NCBI GenBank assembly: GCA_023145575.1 | Contig: JAGLDN010000049.1 | Span: forward strand, 1-45,954 | Direction of reading: 5' to 3' | DNA length: 45,954 nucleotides | Source: Psychromonas sp. | GTDB lineage: Bacteria; Pseudomonadota; Gammaproteobacteria; Enterobacterales; Psychromonadaceae | Shown here: piece after piece, positions 22,901 through 32,056 of the stretch | Position numbering within the stretch: the stretch's first letter is position 1 | How the letters are laid out: each line of letters opens with the position of its first letter | Notes under the pieces: model-generated | The model's input: the letters and a program-made list of their open reading frames with translations, nothing else | Databases searched by the model: none | Told to the model about the DNA's origin: nothing | Position numbers and translations under genes: made by a program

Positions 22901-23500
22901 TTATTCGCGTAATGTACTATTTTTAATGTACTTTTTGATTTTCTTTTCACCAACCCAAACAATGCGATTGTCTTTGATACTAATTAATTTAAGATTAACT
23001 TGATAATAGCGCACTTGCTTTCTGCCTTCGACATCAATAATTGTATTGATCTGTCCTTGCAACATATAATCAGCGCCAAGCTCATCTCCCATTTTTTTAC
23101 GAGTAGCTTCTGTTGCATTTATATCTTGATCGCCACGCTCTTCCCGAATTTGTGAACGTTGACCGGCCGATGCGACAAACTGAACTTCTCCAGAATTGAT
23201 CATTTCGCGTTGCATATTTTCTACAAAAGTATTGGTATTAATATGTTCGTGGCTTAGGTTTTTAACTGTACCAATAATAACTGTAGGATTTTTCCCTGCT
23301 TTTTTTCTAAAATTTGTAATCCAATTAGCTGAAAGCGCATCTTTAATCATATTCTTTGCGACAAGTTGTGAATCCGTGTCATTCCATGCCCCACTTAAAT
23401 CTACTTGATCGCTTGCATCTATGCGTTTTACTGTTGTAGAACAGGCCGTTAGAAAAATAATGCTCAATAAGAATATGCTTATATTTATTTTTACTTTCAT
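22901..23500 (-). CDS. lpoB: LpoB-like penicillin-binding protein activator
   Basis: This predicted outer-membrane lipoprotein has 199 residues, with the lipobox LTAC (cysteine at 20). The domain running from VDLSGAWNDTDSQLVAKNMI through PTVIIGTVKN to ADYMLQGQIN and YQVNLKLISI matches the LpoB family. LpoB of E. coli reaches through the peptidoglycan to stimulate PBP1b. The linker between lipobox and domain is shorter here than in E. coli. It is the first of three lipoprotein genes on the minus strand, 249 bp upstream of the COG3014-like gene. Whether it activates PBP1b here is inferred. Confidence 0.82.
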   Translation of the reverse strand: MKVKINISIFLLSIIFLTACSTTVKRIDASDQVDLSGAWNDTDSQLVAKNMIKDALSANWITNFRKKAGKNPTVIIGTVKNLSHEHINTNTFVENMQREMINSGEVQFVASAGQRSQIREERGDQDINATEATRKKMGDELGADYMLQGQINTIIDVEGRKQVRYYQVNLKLISIKDNRIVWVGEKKIKKYIKNSTLRE

Positions 23501-23537
23501 TTAAATCTCCAATTACATTTACATTTTTTATCTATAC

Positions 23538-23900
23538 TATACCAATACACATGTGACGTAAAGATGCAATGTCAGCATCTAAAATTATGCCAATACACTC
23601 GACACAAAATTATCCTCTTGATAAAAAAAGAAAGACTTTAACACCTAACGAGTCATGCTAATTCGAAATCTTAGCACTGCGTTGATTGGTGCAAGTATCC
23701 AAGCACATTAACGCAGAACTCTGTTTATTATTAAAACATGCGATCCGTACATTGACTCAACTGAACAGGAATCAACCAATCAATAATTGACATGTTGACG
23801 TTAATTCACAGAAAATGACAAGCGCAGCTAATCATTGATAAGTATCATGTTGTGCATTTTTCTGATCATCAAATTAGTGTCTGAGATTACGTTTTGAAGA
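23538..23900 (+). repeat. Long modular intergenic repeat between hinT and lpoB
   Basis: Modules occur in a fixed order: a left end TATACCAATACACATGTGAC with GTAAAGATGC; AAAGACTTTAACACC with TAACGAGT at about 23630-23653; GATTGGTGCAAGTATCC near 23680 and AACCAATCAAT near 23774; then GACAAGCGCAGCTAATC at 23817. The same modules in the same order occur at 33658-34110 and, partly, at 27642-27890 and 28419-28610. No gene is seen in 23501-23931. Confidence 0.6.
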
Positions 23901-23931
23901 CACATGATCATAATACTATTTTTTATCACGA

Positions 23932-24276
23932 TTAAAGCAAATTACCAAGTTGTTTACCGCCGAGTAAATGTAAATGGATATGATAAACTTCCTGTCCGCC
24001 ATCTTGATTGCAATTCATGATTAAGCGATATCCTGATTTTGCGATCCCTTGTTGTTTGGCTATATTTTTTGCAACTGTATACATTTTGCCAATCAGTTGT
24101 TCATCTTCAATTTCAATGTCATTGACTGTGGCAATAAGCTTATTGGGAATGATCAATATATGCGTAGGCGCTTGCGGAGCTATATCACGAAAAGCCGTAA
24201 CATAATCATCTTGGTATAGTATGTCTGATGGGATTTCTTTATTAATGATTTTTCTAAAAACAGTTTCTTCTGGCAT
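23932..24276 (-). CDS. hinT: HIT-family purine nucleoside phosphoramidase
   Basis: This small HIT-domain hydrolase acts on adenosine 5'-phosphoramidates and aminoacyl-adenylates. Its 114 residues match the HinT group: [20 protein letters not shown] at the N terminus, [16 protein letters not shown], and the catalytic histidine triad HIHLHLLGG near 100. The ATG at 24276 is about 76 bp downstream of the yejK stop codon on the same strand. It is normal in length and motif content. Confidence 0.95.
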   Translation of the reverse strand: MPEETVFRKIINKEIPSDILYQDDYVTAFRDIAPQAPTHILIIPNKLIATVNDIEIEDEQLIGKMYTVAKNIAKQQGIAKSGYRLIMNCNQDGGQEVYHIHLHLLGGKQLGNLL

Positions 24277-24352
24277 TGTTATATCCTAGATTATTTTATT
24301 GAAAATGGGCGTTATTAGCATTTATAAACATGTTAAATTTGCAAAGCACGAA

Positions 24353-25384
24353 CTATTCGTCATCTACTAGCTGAGCATCGCGTTTTAATTGCTCGCGTAA
24401 ATTATCGGGGATACCTTTAAACACCAAGGTATCAGTCTGCGCATCATAATGAATGTTATCACCCAAGTGTTTTTGATCAAAGCTAATGGAAACACCGCCT
24501 CCTGAGCCGGCATACTTTGTCAGTTTTCGCACAATCGTTCTCTCGACTGGAAATACAGGCGCCAACTCATAATCTTCACTGGCAAAATCATAAAAACTTC
24601 CTTCTAATTCAGGTCTTTCGAGTAATTGATTTGATAATGTAGTGATCTCAATATCTTCGCCCTCTTTCAGCTGATCTTTACAATAATCAAAAACAACTTC
24701 ACGCACAACTTGTTTTTGCGCAACTTCTAAGGTATCTTTATCACAAAAGTCTTCAACAGCGTTCATTAATATTTGATTTTGTACTTTAGCGTCAAACCCC
24801 TCGATTGCCCCTAGAAAATCTAAAAAGAAATCCGAAATTGTCCGTCCTGCTCTACCTTTTATAAAAGAAATATAACGATTACAATCTGCATCGCGATTAA
24901 ATAGTGTTAAATCAATCCGCGCAGCTAGTTGAATTTGACTGGTATCAATATAATGTCCCACTTGTAATTCTAAGTTGTCATTGACCGTCATTGAGTCAGT
25001 GCTTTGTAATAATGCGATCAGCAAATATTCGCTAGTCGTCCAAGTATATTTACTAATAAGTAGCACGCCTTGCTCAGAAAATTCTTGTTTTTTTAGCGCT
25101 AAAAGTAAGCTATTGGCAAGTATTTGTGAAAAACTAACAAAATCTATTTTTCCAGCAATTTCATCAATGATAGCATTTTTAACAATTTGATGTGACTGCG
25201 TTTCTTTTGAAAAGGATGCAAATATTTTATTATTTTTACTTTGGTATTTTTGATGAAGGACTGAGATAAAAGTAGCGACTGACGGAGATATTACTAACTC
25301 ACCACTTCTTTTAATACACTCTAATTCACCTGTATTTGAGTATTTTAACGAGTGCAAAATGACATTTTCTGTTGTTATATTCAT
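24353..25384 (-). CDS. yejK: Nucleoid-associated protein YejK
   Basis: YejK/NdpA is a nucleoid-associated protein that binds DNA and can inhibit supercoiling by gyrase. The protein has 343 residues (E. coli 335). It shares YLLIALLQSTDSMTVNDNLE, RIDLTLFNRD, FIKGRAGRTISDFFLDFLG and the C-terminal YAGSGGGVSISFDQ with the family. It is divergent from yejL-yejM, exactly as in E. coli and Vibrio, with about 108 bp between start codons. Confidence 0.95.
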   Translation of the reverse strand: MNITTENVILHSLKYSNTGELECIKRSGELVISPSVATFISVLHQKYQSKNNKIFASFSKETQSHQIVKNAIIDEIAGKIDFVSFSQILANSLLLALKKQEFSEQGVLLISKYTWTTSEYLLIALLQSTDSMTVNDNLELQVGHYIDTSQIQLAARIDLTLFNRDADCNRYISFIKGRAGRTISDFFLDFLGAIEGFDAKVQNQILMNAVEDFCDKDTLEVAQKQVVREVVFDYCKDQLKEGEDIEITTLSNQLLERPELEGSFYDFASEDYELAPVFPVERTIVRKLTKYAGSGGGVSISFDQKHLGDNIHYDAQTDTLVFKGIPDNLREQLKRDAQLVDDE

Positions 25385-25492
25385 ATTATAAAGTATCCAA
25401 ATAGCAAATTCCTAAAAAAATTGATTAACCGAACAGTCGAACTCAGGTATTATAATGATATTCTAAATATTTTTATAGGCTCTCCAACTAAA

Positions 25493-25732
25493 ATGTCAGT
25501 TATCTCTAAATATTCAAATAAAAAAATCGAATATATCTTTGATAAAATGATACAATTTTTAAATGTAAATGGTTTTTCGGTGGGTTTTAAGCTAATGACA
25601 TTAGGCAACATTCTAACACAGAACATCAATAATAATGAGGCTATAGCATATCAAAGCACTGAAATTATCAATAAATTTGTTAAGATCTTTTTAACCTCAA
25701 TCAAGACAAAAGTAACATTGTCATTATGGTAG
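25493..25732 (+). CDS. yejL: YejL / UPF0352 family protein
   Basis: This 79-residue protein belongs to the UPF0352 (DUF1414) family of unknown function. The frame is open from 25352, but the ATG at 25493 is chosen because MSVISKYSNKKIEYIFDKM and FKLMTLGNILTQNINN align with E. coli YejL from its first residue. A TATAAT at 25451-25456 may be the -10 box, with no good -35. Its last 7 bases overlap the start of yejM, which indicates translational coupling. Confidence 0.9.
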   Translation: MSVISKYSNKKIEYIFDKMIQFLNVNGFSVGFKLMTLGNILTQNINNNEAIAYQSTEIINKFVKIFLTSIKTKVTLSLW

Positions 25733-27528
25733 AAACCGGTCACCCCTTTCACGATAGAGTTTCTCGATTAATCAATTGGGCACATTGGTTTACTTTTGCT
25801 AATGTCATTATTATCTGTCTGATCAGCATTCGTTACATCGTTTACGCAGGCGTTTCAACAACTGCACTTGGTATATCCTATCAAATTATTAGTCTTATTG
25901 CTCACTTTAGCTTTTTATCAGCCGTTGTTTTTATACTTACCCTGTTCCCCCTAGCTTTTATTATTTCATCACAACGCATTTACCGTGCGATTGCAATTAT
26001 CATCAGTACGATTGCAATCACTTTCTTAATCCTTGATACGCAAATATTCAAACTTTATAGTTTTCATCTAAACCCACTTATTTGGCGTTTCTTACAGACA
26101 CCAGATCAAGCTGAAAAGATTTATGCCATTACATTACATTACATTTCTATTGCTATTATTTTTTGCATTGAATTTATTATTTCATGGATAATTTGGCAAA
26201 AAAAACGCAATCTACAATTCATTGGCATAGGAAAACCTATTGGCATGATCATCGCTATTTTTTTTGTGCTTTCTCACCTATCTTTTATATGGGCAGATGC
26301 GACACAATATAGGCCAATTACCCGACAAAAGTCATTATTTCCACTGTCTTATCCAATGACCGCGCGTACTTTCTTAAAGGAGCAAGGCTGGTTAACCGAT
26401 AACAAACTATTTAGCAATATAACTCAGCAAAAAAGAACAGAGGTTAAAGGGGCAATGCTCTACCCTAAAAAACCTTTAACATATACAAATGCTTTTCCCT
26501 TTGAAAAAAATCTTAATATACTCATTATTACAGTTGGAGAGTTCAAAGCCGATGCAATCAATAAATACGATATGCCTAACCTTTATAAAGACAGCGAATT
26601 AGGACTCAATTATCACAATCATTTTAGTGGTGGGAATACTCGCGCTTTGGGTATTTTTAGTTTATTTTATGCCTTGCCTAACAATTATTGGTCAGACGTT
26701 AGATTAAATTATATCTCACCTGTATTTATAAACCGTTTACTCGAACTCAATTACACATTTAGTTTATTTTCAAGTGCTCATTTTCTTTATCCGGAATTTT
26801 CACAAAGTGTATATAGCCGCATCGGGTTTCAACTCAATAATGTTATAGGCTCTAGATCTAATTTAGAAATGACTAATCAGTGGCTTGCTTGGTACGCCAA
26901 ACAAAATAAAGCTGAGAAACCGTGGTTTAGTTTTTTATATTACAAGCCAAAATATTCACATATTCTTGAAAATACGGCCTCTTTAACTGTTAAAATAAGG
27001 GCGAAAAAAGAACAGATATATAAACAGCAATTGCGAAAAAAAGACGTACAAATTAACAAAATAATTAACGCACTAAAAGTAAGGCATGCATTAGCTAATA
27101 CCATTGTTATCATCACAGGGGCACAAGGCGTATCAACTTTCAAAAAATCATCAATTAAGGCCGCGATCAATGATGCACACGTTCCGCTTGTTATTCTATG
27201 GCCTAATCAACGGCATCGGCAAATAATACGAATGACAAGCCATATGGACATAGTACCAACATTGATGGAAGCGGCATTAGGCGTTAAATCCGATGCAAAA
27301 GATTATAGCATTGGGCAAAGTTTATTTGATAATTCATATCGCCGCTATCTGCTTTCAGGTAATAATAAACATTATATTATTTATGAGAAAAATGGCATTA
27401 CTCAATTCTCAAATGATGGCAACGTGAGAAGTATTAACTGGCAAGGTAAGGAAATTAACCCTGATAAATTTGATATCACAATACTTATTGATGCGATATC
27501 AAAAATGCGCTTACTGACAAAAAACTAA
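25726..27528 (+). CDS. yejM: YejM/PbgA (LapC) inner-membrane sulfatase-fold protein
   Basis: This 600-residue protein has five predicted N-terminal membrane spans within residues 15-190 and a periplasmic domain of the sulfatase/alkaline phosphatase fold from about residue 245 (the DUF3413 plus sulfatase arrangement). YejM of E. coli senses lipopolysaccharide and controls LpxC stability through LapB and FtsH. Here HNHFSGGNTRALGIFSLFY and ASHMDIVPT-like TSHMDIVPTLMEAALG are recognisable. The conserved metal-binding DGLR-type motif of true sulfatases is not evident (VGEFKADAIN in its place), which fits a sensing rather than enzymatic role. Its start overlaps yejL. Confidence 0.93.
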   Translation: MVETGHPFHDRVSRLINWAHWFTFANVIIICLISIRYIVYAGVSTTALGISYQIISLIAHFSFLSAVVFILTLFPLAFIISSQRIYRAIAIIISTIAITFLILDTQIFKLYSFHLNPLIWRFLQTPDQAEKIYAITLHYISIAIIFCIEFIISWIIWQKKRNLQFIGIGKPIGMIIAIFFVLSHLSFIWADATQYRPITRQKSLFPLSYPMTARTFLKEQGWLTDNKLFSNITQQKRTEVKGAMLYPKKPLTYTNAFPFEKNLNILIITVGEFKADAINKYDMPNLYKDSELGLNYHNHFSGGNTRALGIFSLFYALPNNYWSDVRLNYISPVFINRLLELNYTFSLFSSAHFLYPEFSQSVYSRIGFQLNNVIGSRSNLEMTNQWLAWYAKQNKAEKPWFSFLYYKPKYSHILENTASLTVKIRAKKEQIYKQQLRKKDVQINKIINALKVRHALANTIVIITGAQGVSTFKKSSIKAAINDAHVPLVILWPNQRHRQIIRMTSHMDIVPTLMEAALGVKSDAKDYSIGQSLFDNSYRRYLLSGNNKHYIIYEKNGITQFSNDGNVRSINWQGKEINPDKFDITILIDAISKMRLLTKN

Positions 27529-27641
27529 TACCATATCTTAAGAAAACAAGATCTAATATACAGTAACTACATAAATATTTGTTTCAACTTTTTGTCAAAG
27601 CCAAGTATTTCAAATAATATTTTTGAGTGTCTATTTCCATA

Positions 27642-27890
27642 TATCCGCATTTAACGTAAAGATGATACGTCAGATTGGAAAATTGTTCTAATATTAGGCA
27701 TAAAATCTTAACCAGTCGTTCTAAATCGAAATGTTAAAACGACCTAAATTTCTACCAGTCGCTCAGCGGCGCAAGCTCACAAGCCCGTCTCACCCTCAAC
27801 ATTTGAAAAGAGAATAACCATTACCTGATGTTTTACCTTGCTTTGCTATCCGTGCTAATGGCTGATAAAGGATCTTGAGGTCGCATGAGG
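27642..27890 (+). repeat. Degenerate modular intergenic repeat after yejM
   Basis: ATCCGCATTTAACGTAAAG with GATACGTCAGA, TTCTAATATTAGGCATAAAA, CCAGTCGTTCTAAATC and GATAAAGGATCTTGAGG follow in order. They resemble parts of the copy at 33658-34110 (TGCTAATATCCTAGGCATAA, GATAAAAGATCTTGAG). The copy is degenerate. Nothing else was seen between yejM and the tRNA (27529-28091). Confidence 0.45.
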
Positions 27891-28091
27891 TTATAATAAA
27901 TAAGAAAAGAGCGCTTAAGTCATTAGAAAATAATTTAGTTGGATAAAATTTTTATTGAATTGCGAAACAAAGTATGTAAAAAAAATACGATTAACTGTAA
28001 AAATAAATATTTTATAAATAATGAAAATCTTCTTGATAGAAGATTACTGATAAGAAAACGCTTGATGATATTAGTGAGTTTTGCTTTTATT

Positions 28092-28181
28092 TGGCGGAGG
28101 AGGAGAGATTTGAACTCTCGGATGGGATAAACCATCGCCGGTTTTCAAGACCGGTGCATTCAGCCACTCTGCCACCCCTCC
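28092..28181 (-). tRNA. serT: tRNA-Ser (anticodon UGA)
   Basis: The minus strand gives a 90-nt tRNA starting GGAGGGGTGGCAGAG and ending CCTCCGCCA, with the 3' CCA encoded. The acceptor stem pairs over seven positions with one G-U wobble. The anticodon stem CCGGT/ACCGG closes the loop CTTGAAA, which places TGA at positions 34-36. A long variable arm, as expected for serine tRNA, and a T arm with GTTCAAATC follow. The anticodon reads UCA and other UCN codons. Confidence 0.96.
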
Positions 28182-28193
28182 GTCACGATGCAA

Positions 28194-28222
28194 ATACTAA
28201 ACAAATTTAACCAAAAAGCCAA
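28194..28222 (-). promoter_or_regulatory. Probable promoter of the tRNA-Ser gene
   Basis: On the minus strand TTGGCT (28217-28222) and TAGTAT (28194-28199) are 17 bp apart. The predicted start is only a few bases before the mature tRNA 5' end. Confidence 0.45.
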
Positions 28223-28418
28223 GCCTTTTTTTATTTTATTTACAAATCGTATTATTTACCTGCGTGACATCAAAATACTTTATCTGTTGCGTCCTTGGAT
28301 ACCAGATCAGGGGATAATACGCGGTAAATGCTATTCATTTTTCGTTTGTTACGCAGAGGTTGGTTTTCAATCTCACCTCCAGTTGGTCTTGGGTAATTAC
28401 ACTAATCTACGTCGTGAT

Positions 28419-28610
28419 AAAATAAAGACTTTAATTCTTAACGAGTCGTTCTAAATCTACGTTTAATAATTTTGTGGATTGGTACAAGTGTCCTGGCCAA
28501 TTGGTGCGCTAACTTGACTTATTATGAAAACAAAGCAGCGCCACGTTATCAAAATCGAAAAGGAAGTAACCAATCAATTATTAACATCTTTGCGTTAATG
28601 CTACCGAAAA
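28419..28610 (+). repeat. Modular intergenic repeat upstream of rnb
   Basis: AAATAAAGACTTTAATTC with TTAACGAGTCGTTCTAAATC is followed by GATTGGTACAAGTGTCC (28477) and AACCAATCAATTATTAACAT (about 28568). These are the same modules, in the same order, as at 23630-23810. A 73-codon frame at 28472-28693 lies inside it and is not accepted. The stretches 28223-28418 and 28611-29061 hold no gene or other recognised structure. Confidence 0.6.
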
Positions 28611-29061
28611 ATGATGAACTACTGAGGCTGTTTGCTCTGCGTTATGAAAGCTCTCTGGGCCACCGCTATTTTATATTATTTTTGTACTCGTAGCGCAATT
28701 ATTTAAATGACGAGTAATAGTTGTTTTATGTTTTCGTAAGGCTTGAGATATCATCTCTTTAGACAAATCCTCAGTGGAGAATAAAATCGCTTTTATTCTG
28801 TAGCACTCATGCTTGTCCCGACTGGTTTTATGGCGATGTCCTAAGATTAATTTTTGTCTCTATGATAATGATCTTTGCATAGAAAATAGTCTGATATCTT
28901 TATTGCAAATCTACAATTGCAAGTTGTAGTGTTCTAAATGAGAAGTATTTTCAAAGATCGTGGGTATATAAATTTTACAATTCTTCTTAATTACAGTACA
29001 TTAACTGTTGTTTTTTGTTATTATTTGAAGCTTATAAAGCTTTCATGTTAAAAGGTTATTT

Positions 29062-31062
29062 ATGTTTAAAAACAATCCGTTGCTAAGTCTTTTAAAACAA
29101 CAGATACAAAAAGATACGCCTCACCGGAAAGGCGTTGTAAGAGCGACAGATCGCTCCTATGGATTTTTAGAAACACACAATGGTAAACAAATTTTTATTC
29201 CGCCGAATGAAATGAAAAATGTTTTACACGGTGATCGAATAAATGCTCAAATTTTAGAAAATGAAAATAAACATTCAGCAACCCAAATCAAATTAGTGAA
29301 AACAGAAACATCTTTTTTTATCGCTCGACTTTCAATAAAATCCTTGCCAGAAAATAAACCCAAAATCAGCATTTTGCCAACCAATACTTTAATTAAGGGT
29401 TTTTTTAGAATTCAAGGCGTTAACAAGTTGATAGCGGAAGGCTATAAAGATGGTGATTGGATCCGTGTTAAGTTACTTAGCCACCCTCTTGAAAACGATG
29501 CAAAATACAAGGATAAAGGTTTTTTAATTCAGGTGGTTAAAAAAATTGCAATAGAGAATGATCCGCTTGCCAATCGTTTAGTCGCTGTTGAAACGTATGA
29601 CTTGCCAAATAAAGCGCCTAATTTTGAGTATCCCTCTGAGGTGCTTGACCCTGAATTGCCGCGAAAAGATTTAAGCAACTTGCCTTTTTTTACCATCGAT
29701 TGCAGCAATACCCAAGCGATGGACGATGCGCTTTATATTGAAGAAACAGAAAATGGCTGGATAATTACGGTTGCCATAGCAGATCCAGATGCCTTTATTG
29801 AAGCCGATAGTCCAATTGATCAAGAAGCTAAAAAGCGTGGATTTACGCATTATTTGCCAAATTTTAATGTACCGATCCTCCCGCGAGATTTTATCGATAA
29901 CTTATGCTCTTTAAAACAAGGTAAAAAGCGGGCGGCATTATGTTGTCGTATGAAAATAGATCTTGATGGGCAACTTGTCAATGAGCCAGATTTATTTGCA
30001 GCATGGATAACATCACAACACCGCCTTAATTATGAAGATGTTGAACAATTTTTATCCGATGAAGAGCCTACATCAGCGTGGCAACCATCACCAATCCTTG
30101 GCGCGTTATTACAAATGCTTGCAACTGCAACTTTAAAACGCTTACAATGGCGTACTGCTAATAATATTGTTTTTAAATTTCAGCCTGAATACACACTAAA
30201 ATTAAATAATAAAGGTGAGATCGACGAGATCATTTGCGATTCACGCAGCAGCGCTAGGCGACTGGTTGAAGAATCAATGATTGCAGCAAATATCAGTGTT
30301 GCTAATTTTTTAGCAAAACATGCGAATTCTGGTATTTTCAATACTCACGAGGGTTTTGCAAACAATTACATTAATAACGCCGTCACTTTACTCGCTGAAT
30401 ATGGCATAAAAACAGATCCAAGTAAGCTTACTACGTTAGATGGATATACTAAAGCTCATCAACAAAGTACAGCATTACACCATTCTTATTTGCAACATCG
30501 CCTACGAAAATTACTGTCTTATCCCGACATTAAAAATACACCTTGCGCACATTTTGTAATGGGCGTGCAGCATTATGCAACATGGACGTCGCCGATGCGA
30601 AAATATGGCGATTTAATAAACCATCGGTTAATTAAGTCCCTATTATTAAATCAAAGCCCTATCGACATTGATGAAAACCTTGCCACACATCTCAATAAGG
30701 TGAGACGATCTCAACGTTTAGCTGAACGCGATCTGCATAACTTGCTTTATAGTCATTATTTACAAAAAGAAATTAAATCACAATGGCGGTTTAAAGCAGA
30801 AATCTTCGACATCATAAAAGCAGGCTTACGCGTCAAGGTACAAGAAAACGGCGCAACCTTCTTTATGCCAAAAACGCTACTGCTTAAAAAATCACAAGAT
30901 GCTAAATTTATTGAATGCTCTCAGAACTTAGGCTCTGTCACATTTAACAATCAAATAGAGCTTCAACTTGGTGATGTTATCGATGTTTTACTGTATGACA
31001 TTAAACCTGAAACTGGTCAGCTGATAGGAAAGTTAGCTGATCCATTTATTCACGTTGAATAA
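29062..31062 (+). CDS. rnb: Exoribonuclease II
   Basis: RNase II degrades single-stranded RNA from the 3' end. The 666-residue protein (E. coli 644) has two N-terminal cold-shock domains (GVVRATDRSYGFLET near 25), the RNB catalytic domain and a C-terminal S1 domain. The active-site cluster reads IDCSNTQAMDDAL, with D213, D221 and D222. The position equivalent to E. coli D207 is alanine 219. SPMRKYGDLINHRL near 512 is the conserved RNB signature that includes the catalytic arginine region. The ATG at 29062 follows AAAAGG. A strong stem-loop follows the gene at 31102. The assignment as RNase II rather than RNase R rests on length and lack of a Lys-rich tail. Confidence 0.94.
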   Translation: MFKNNPLLSLLKQQIQKDTPHRKGVVRATDRSYGFLETHNGKQIFIPPNEMKNVLHGDRINAQILENENKHSATQIKLVKTETSFFIARLSIKSLPENKPKISILPTNTLIKGFFRIQGVNKLIAEGYKDGDWIRVKLLSHPLENDAKYKDKGFLIQVVKKIAIENDPLANRLVAVETYDLPNKAPNFEYPSEVLDPELPRKDLSNLPFFTIDCSNTQAMDDALYIEETENGWIITVAIADPDAFIEADSPIDQEAKKRGFTHYLPNFNVPILPRDFIDNLCSLKQGKKRAALCCRMKIDLDGQLVNEPDLFAAWITSQHRLNYEDVEQFLSDEEPTSAWQPSPILGALLQMLATATLKRLQWRTANNIVFKFQPEYTLKLNNKGEIDEIICDSRSSARRLVEESMIAANISVANFLAKHANSGIFNTHEGFANNYINNAVTLLAEYGIKTDPSKLTTLDGYTKAHQQSTALHHSYLQHRLRKLLSYPDIKNTPCAHFVMGVQHYATWTSPMRKYGDLINHRLIKSLLLNQSPIDIDENLATHLNKVRRSQRLAERDLHNLLYSHYLQKEIKSQWRFKAEIFDIIKAGLRVKVQENGATFFMPKTLLLKKSQDAKFIECSQNLGSVTFNNQIELQLGDVIDVLLYDIKPETGQLIGKLADPFIHVE

Positions 31063-31101
31063 TTTATCATTTGTGTGACGATTTCTCGACAACGAGGCTT
31101 G

Positions 31102-31137
31102 TATTTTGGAAGTCAAAGTTCCAAAATAATTATTTTA
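31102..31137 (+). terminator. Probable Rho-independent terminator of rnb
   Basis: TATTTTGGAA and TTCCAAAATA form a perfect 10-bp stem with a 7-nt loop. A T-rich tail ATTATTTTA follows. It lies 39 bp after the rnb stop codon. Confidence 0.6.
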
Positions 31138-31303
31138 TACCAATTATAATTAATAGCGGATCTATTTTACGACTGAAAATAACTTATTTTCTCGTTGTAA
31201 ATTTCATAAATAGAATTGCCATTCACATCAGTTTGCGCCTTAACTTAAGCTGTTTTCTCTGCGTAAAACTCACATAACATTCTTAATGTAATTGGTATTA
31301 TAA
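31136..31303. repeat. MITE-like element with TATACCAATTA ends
   Basis: The left end TTATACCAATTATAATTAA and the right end CTTAATGTAATTGGTATTAT form imperfect inverted repeats around about 130 bp of non-coding sequence. Similar ATACCAATTA-ended short elements are, to my knowledge, common in marine gammaproteobacteria. It fills most of the gap between the convergent rnb and leuD genes; the remaining bases to 31430 contain only a small palindrome GGTAAATTTACC at 31405-31416. Confidence 0.5.
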
Positions 31304-31430
31304 TAAAGCTTGTTTTGGCTCCAGAGCCAGACTAAGGATCTTTGCCCAACTTTGGGTAAATTAAGTACAAACTATCATTCAAACGCAGGTTAAATACTGA
31401 GATTGGTAAATTTACCCAGTGAAATAAATA

Positions 31431-32045
31431 TTACGGCCAAAGCCACGGTAGTTTTTTCTTTTGAGCGTCTTCAAATGCCCTTATTTTATCTTCATGTTTA
31501 AGCGTACAGGCGATATCATCAAGTCCAGAAAGCAATGACTCTTTGCGATAAGAATCAATATCAAAAGAAATGATTGCGCCACTACGCGTTGTTACCGTTT
31601 GATCTTCTAAATCCACGGTGAACTCAACACCCTCATTTTCCTTTATTTCCGACATTAAAGTGGAAAGCTCTGTTTTAGTGACTTTAATTGGTAATATTGC
31701 ATTTTTAAAACAGTTGTTAAAGAAAATGTCAGCAAATTTGGTTGATATAATAGTATTAAAACCATATTCAGCAATTGCCCATTGCGCATGTTCACGAGAT
31801 GAGCCACAGCCGAAGTTTTCTCCTGCGACTAATATTTTAGCACCTTGAAAAGCGATCTTATTTAATTCAAAATCTGGGTTGGGTGTTACGTTATCAGAAA
31901 GAAAACGCCAATTATGAAATAAGTGAATACCAAAACCTGTACGCTCTATTTTTTTCAAGAAGTTTTTAGGAATGATTTGATCTGTATCGACATTACTGCG
32001 ATCCATTAGCGCTGCGATACTTGTATGTTTAATATATGCTTGCAT
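31431..32045 (-). CDS. leuD: 3-isopropylmalate dehydratase small subunit
   Basis: LeuD is the small (swivel-domain) subunit of isopropylmalate isomerase, which converts 2-isopropylmalate to 3-isopropylmalate in leucine synthesis. Its 204 residues include ALMDRSNVDTDQIIPKNFLK near the N terminus and the signature VAGENFGCGSSREHAQWAI near 70-90. It follows leuC by 11 bp on the same strand, so the two are co-transcribed. leuA and leuB are not in the window. Confidence 0.97.
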   Translation of the reverse strand: MQAYIKHTSIAALMDRSNVDTDQIIPKNFLKKIERTGFGIHLFHNWRFLSDNVTPNPDFELNKIAFQGAKILVAGENFGCGSSREHAQWAIAEYGFNTIISTKFADIFFNNCFKNAILPIKVTKTELSTLMSEIKENEGVEFTVDLEDQTVTTRSGAIISFDIDSYRKESLLSGLDDIACTLKHEDKIRAFEDAQKKKLPWLWP

Positions 32046-32056
32046 TTATAAAGAGC

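Noticed and set aside
27935-28135. Frames on both strands overlapping the tRNA-Ser gene
   Set aside because: They run into the tRNA and have low-complexity AT-rich composition.
28472-28693. 73-codon plus-strand frame before rnb
   Set aside because: It lies within a copy of the modular intergenic repeat.
31071-31277. 68-codon plus-strand frame after rnb
   Set aside because: It spans the rnb terminator and the MITE-like element and has no protein features.
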